NCBI GenBank assembly: GCA_900321915.1
Contig: ONXW01000149.1
Location: 1-8,732, forward strand
DNA: 8,732 nt
Source of the DNA: an uncultured Eubacteriales bacterium
GTDB lineage: Bacteria; Bacillota; Clostridia; Lachnospirales; Lachnospiraceae
Reading direction: 5' to 3'
This document shows positions 6,353-8,732 of this stretch, one piece after another. The notes under the pieces are model-generated. The model saw only the letters and a program-made list of their open reading frames with translations, was not told where the DNA came from and did not search any database. Positions within the stretch are counted from its first letter, which is position 1. Every line of letters starts with the position of its first letter. The translations under genes and the position numbers were made by a program.

Positions 6353-7837
6353 TTACCTGCCGTAGAGAAGTGTCGTTCTGCGAATCTTCTCCCGGAGTTC
6401 CTCTGAAAATTCTCCCGGAAGCATTCTCCACTTCCAGTTTTCGCCGGAGGTGGACGGCCGGTTCATCCGTGACTCATTGCCGTAGCCGAGCCAGTCCTGC
6501 ATCGGTATCACCGCGATCCTCGCCACACTCCTGAGGGTCGCGCACACCATCGCATAGACAGGGGCTTTGTCAGATACGGGGAGACAGAGATAATCAAATA
6601 CCGTCTTCCGCTCCTCAGGAAGAATCTCCGAAAACCAGCCCGCCAGCGGGGCATTATCGTGCGTACCGGTGTAAGCCGCCGCATTGACCGGATAATTGTG
6701 GGGCAGGTAATCCTGCGCCTGTCCGGTATCCCGGGAATCAAAGGCAAACTCAAAAAGCTTCATCCCAGCATAGCCCGTGTCTTTCACCAGCTGCCGGACT
6801 GTCTCCGTCACATAGCCGAGATCCTCCGCAATAATCTCCCGCTCTCCGATGGCCCGGGTGATGGCATCAAACAGGCGCATGCCGGGGCCCTTCTTCCATC
6901 TTCCGCCCGCCGCAGTCAAATCTCCTGCCGGGATGGCAAAATACTCATCAAATCCGCGGAAGTGGTCGATGCGCAGGATATCGCAGGTCTCATAGCAGTG
7001 GCGGATTCTCCGGATCCACCAGTCAAAGCCGTTCTTTTCGTGGGTCTCCCAGTCATAGAGGGGATTCCCCCACAGCTGTCCGTCCGCCGCGAACGCGTCC
7101 GGCGGGCAGCCCGCAATCTCGACAGGAAGCCGGTCCCCGTCCAGCTGAAACAGCTCGGGCGAAGCCCAGACGTCGGCGCTGTCCAGCGCGACGTATATCG
7201 GAATATCTCCGACGATGCGCACGCCCTTTCCGTGGGCATACGCCAGAATATCAGTCCACTCTTCAGAGAACAGGTACTGCAGGAACCGGTAATACTCCAC
7301 ATCGCTGCGGTACCGCTCTCCTGCCTCGGCAAGCGCCTCTTTCTCACGCATCCGGAGCGGTGTCTCCCACTCTGTCCACGACGCTCCGCCGTGGGCATCC
7401 TTCAGCGCCATAAACAGGGCGTAATCCTCAAGCCAGTCCGCTTCCTTCCGGACAAACGCCCGGTAGGACTCATCTTCGGAGAGGCTGCTGCGCAGAAACG
7501 CGGTGCGGAGAAGCTTTCTCCGCTCCTCATAGAGCTTTCCGTAGTCGACATGACGGGGGTCATCCCCCATGTCCGCCGCCCTGCACTCCTCTTCCGTGAG
7601 ATATCCTCTTCTCACCAGGTCATCGAGACTGATGAAATAGGGGTTTCCCGCGAAGGTGGAAAATGCCTGGTACGGAGAATCTCCGTAGCTGGTGGGTCCA
7701 ACCGGAAGAATCTGCCACAGCTTCTGCCCCGCCTCCGCCAGCGCGTCCACAAACTCATAGGCCGCACGGTCGAAGCATCCTATCCCGTAACGGGACGGCA
7801 GAGAACTGATACCGAGAAGAATTCCTGCCTCTCTCAT
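6353..7837 (-). CDS. malQ: 4-alpha-glucanotransferase (amylomaltase, disproportionating enzyme)
   Basis: MalQ (glycoside hydrolase family 77) cuts an alpha-1,4 bond in a maltodextrin and moves the glucan to another acceptor, releasing glucose and making longer chains in the cytoplasm. The 494-residue length fits the Thermus-type enzyme. Catalytic residues are intact: nucleophile Asp291 in LRIDHFRG, acid/base Glu338 in IAEDLG and Asp394 in GTHDNAP, almost the same positions as in Thermus aquaticus. The N-terminus has the family pattern GILLGISSLPSRYGIG, and the 40s loop region reads LPVGPTSYGDSPYQ. The ATG at 7837 shares its A with the TAA stop of the permease (TAATG), with AAGGAG about 10 bases before it inside the permease gene, so translation is coupled. 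It sits between the importer permease and DUF624 genes, which fits processing of imported maltodextrins. No missing domain or frameshift is seen. Confidence 0.97.
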   Translation of the reverse strand: MREAGILLGISSLPSRYGIGCFDRAAYEFVDALAEAGQKLWQILPVGPTSYGDSPYQAFSTFAGNPYFISLDDLVRRGYLTEEECRAADMGDDPRHVDYGKLYEERRKLLRTAFLRSSLSEDESYRAFVRKEADWLEDYALFMALKDAHGGASWTEWETPLRMREKEALAEAGERYRSDVEYYRFLQYLFSEEWTDILAYAHGKGVRIVGDIPIYVALDSADVWASPELFQLDGDRLPVEIAGCPPDAFAADGQLWGNPLYDWETHEKNGFDWWIRRIRHCYETCDILRIDHFRGFDEYFAIPAGDLTAAGGRWKKGPGMRLFDAITRAIGEREIIAEDLGYVTETVRQLVKDTGYAGMKLFEFAFDSRDTGQAQDYLPHNYPVNAAAYTGTHDNAPLAGWFSEILPEERKTVFDYLCLPVSDKAPVYAMVCATLRSVARIAVIPMQDWLGYGNESRMNRPSTSGENWKWRMLPGEFSEELREKIRRTTLLYGR

Positions 7838-8697
7838 TATTTAATCGCTCCTTCTACCATACCGTTGATGATCTGCTTCTGGGCAAAGATGAACAGGATG
7901 ATCATCGGCAGGATGGCAAGCAGGGCTGCCGGAAGAATCAGGTCCCATCTCTTTACATAGGAACCGACGAAGGCCTGTACGGCAACCGGAAGGGTTTTAA
8001 CCGGTCCGTTCTGTCCGAGCATCAGGGACGGAAGCAGGTAGTCGTTCCAGATCCACATGCCGTTCAGAATCGTAACGGTGGTGATAACCGGCTTCAGCAG
8101 CGGGAAGATAATCCGGAAGAAAGTTCCCTCCGGGGAGCAGCCGTCGATGGCCGCCGCCTCCTCCAGCTCATAGGGGATACCCTTGATAAAGCCGGTCAGG
8201 ATGAATACGGTCATGGCACCGCCGAATCCAAGGTACGCGAACACGATACCGGGGATGGACTGCAGCATCTTGATGCCGATGAAATTACCTACATCGCGGA
8301 AGGTGGAGATCAGCGCCAGCATAACAACCTGGAACGGGATGATCATGGATGCGATGAAGGTCATGTAGATAACGGTAGACCATTTGGTCTTATTTCGGCA
8401 GATAACCCACGCTGCCATGCCGCCGAACAGTGCCAGCAGAATCAGGGAAACGATGGTGATGATCGCCGAGGTTCCGAACGCAGCCCAGAAATTGAAGTTG
8501 GAGTTCGAGACTACATTCGAGATGTTCTGTGTCAGCTGGGAAATGGAGGCGCCTGCCAGGGAAACCGGGCTCGCCACAATATCGTTCGCTTTCTTCATGG
8601 AGTTGATGACAACCAGGAAGAACGGGAACAGAGTGTAGAGAGCAACCAGGATCGCAACAATCATAAGTGCCGCTGACGGTCCTTTTCTCATTTTCAT
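7837..8697 (-). CDS. Carbohydrate ABC importer permease, MalG type
   Basis: This is one of the two inner-membrane permease subunits of a CUT1-family sugar importer, pairing with a MalF-type partner and docking the ATPase through its EAA loop. Of 286 residues, hydrophobic segments near 9-32, 73-100, 108-131, 145-170, 203-220 and 253-272 give the usual six helices. The EAA loop runs from Glu180 to Pro203 (EAAAIDG, then FRIIFPLLKP), a good match to the consensus. The C-terminus is short and ends as MalG-type proteins usually do. The ATG at 8697 overlaps the TAA stop of the preceding permease (TAATG), and AAGGAGGTGG lies upstream; a second Met at codon 3 is less well placed. With malQ as the next gene, maltose or maltodextrin is the likely substrate, but this is inferred from context, as permease sequence does not define the sugar. 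Confidence 0.94.
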   Translation of the reverse strand: MKMRKGPSAALMIVAILVALYTLFPFFLVVINSMKKANDIVASPVSLAGASISQLTQNISNVVSNSNFNFWAAFGTSAIITIVSLILLALFGGMAAWVICRNKTKWSTVIYMTFIASMIIPFQVVMLALISTFRDVGNFIGIKMLQSIPGIVFAYLGFGGAMTVFILTGFIKGIPYELEEAAAIDGCSPEGTFFRIIFPLLKPVITTVTILNGMWIWNDYLLPSLMLGQNGPVKTLPVAVQAFVGSYVKRWDLILPAALLAILPMIILFIFAQKQIINGMVEGAIK

Positions 8698-8732
8698 TAC
8701 ATCTCCACCTCCTTGCTGTTGGATATGCGAAC
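8697..8732 (-). CDS. C-terminal end of a MalF-type sugar ABC permease, cut by window edge
   Basis: In the frame ending with TAA at 8699-8697 the last eleven codons read VRISNSKEVEM. A terminal basic residue followed by EVEM or EVEY is common at the C-terminus of MalF-type permeases, and such a gene normally stands directly before a MalG-type gene. The stop overlaps the next start as TAATG, and the AAGGAGGTGGAG coding for KEVE also serves as the ribosome binding site of the next gene. Only the tail is visible, so the assignment rests mainly on position. Confidence 0.6.
   Translation of the reverse strand, partial: VRISNSKEVEM

Noticed and set aside
6345..6431. N-terminal extension of the DUF624 protein to an ATG at 6431
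   Set aside because: The 29 extra residues are hydrophilic, overlap malQ in another frame and precede a start that matches the family N-terminus, so they are probably not translated in this frame.
6659..7960. Plus-strand open frame of 433 codons
   Set aside because: It lies opposite malQ and the end of the MalG-type gene, which have clear family motifs. Its product resembles no known family and its length is explained by GC-rich codons on the other strand.

Overview
The window looks like a chromosomal segment of a GC-rich Firmicute, most likely a Clostridia member of the Lachnospiraceae type. The basis is protein style (MsmX/UgpC-type ATPase, a YesL/DUF624 protein inside a maltodextrin operon, a long cytoplasmic PnrA-like protein of a kind I recall from Lachnospiraceae) and strong GGAGG ribosome binding sites. 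Genus cannot be fixed from this sequence. All genes lie on the minus strand, so transcription runs from high to low coordinates. I see no insertion sequence, CRISPR array, tRNA or rRNA, and no gene-free stretch longer than about 150 bases.

Right half (8732 to 4560), a maltodextrin/alpha-glucan uptake and use operon, in transcription order: the last 11 codons of a MalF-type permease, a MalG-type permease, 4-alpha-glucanotransferase (malQ), a DUF624 membrane protein, and an MsmX/UgpC-type ATPase. Junctions are very tight (TAATG stop-start overlaps, then gaps of 8 and 30 bases), so this is one transcription unit. The two permeases and the ATPase would form an importer and MalQ would process the imported maltodextrins. 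The binding-protein gene and operon promoter are presumably beyond position 8732.

Middle (4559 to 1810): a 149-base gap holding two hairpins, both with a T-run on the plus strand although no plus-strand gene is visible. Then comes a two-gene unit with a 4-base ATGA overlap: a 636-residue protein joining a ParB/sulfiredoxin-like N-terminal region to a PnrA/BMP-like ligand-binding region without a signal peptide, and a calcineurin-like metallophosphoesterase with Glu in place of the usual His of the first metal motif. This pair is the least understood part of the window and the best candidate for an uncharacterised system.

Left end (1809 to 1): a convincing sigma-A type promoter crossed by a 9-bp inverted repeat drives sstT, a sodium:serine/threonine symporter. 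A short intrinsic terminator follows. The last feature is the N-terminal 117 codons of trmD, the tRNA m1G37 methyltransferase, which runs off the left edge and is not next to its usual partner rimM.
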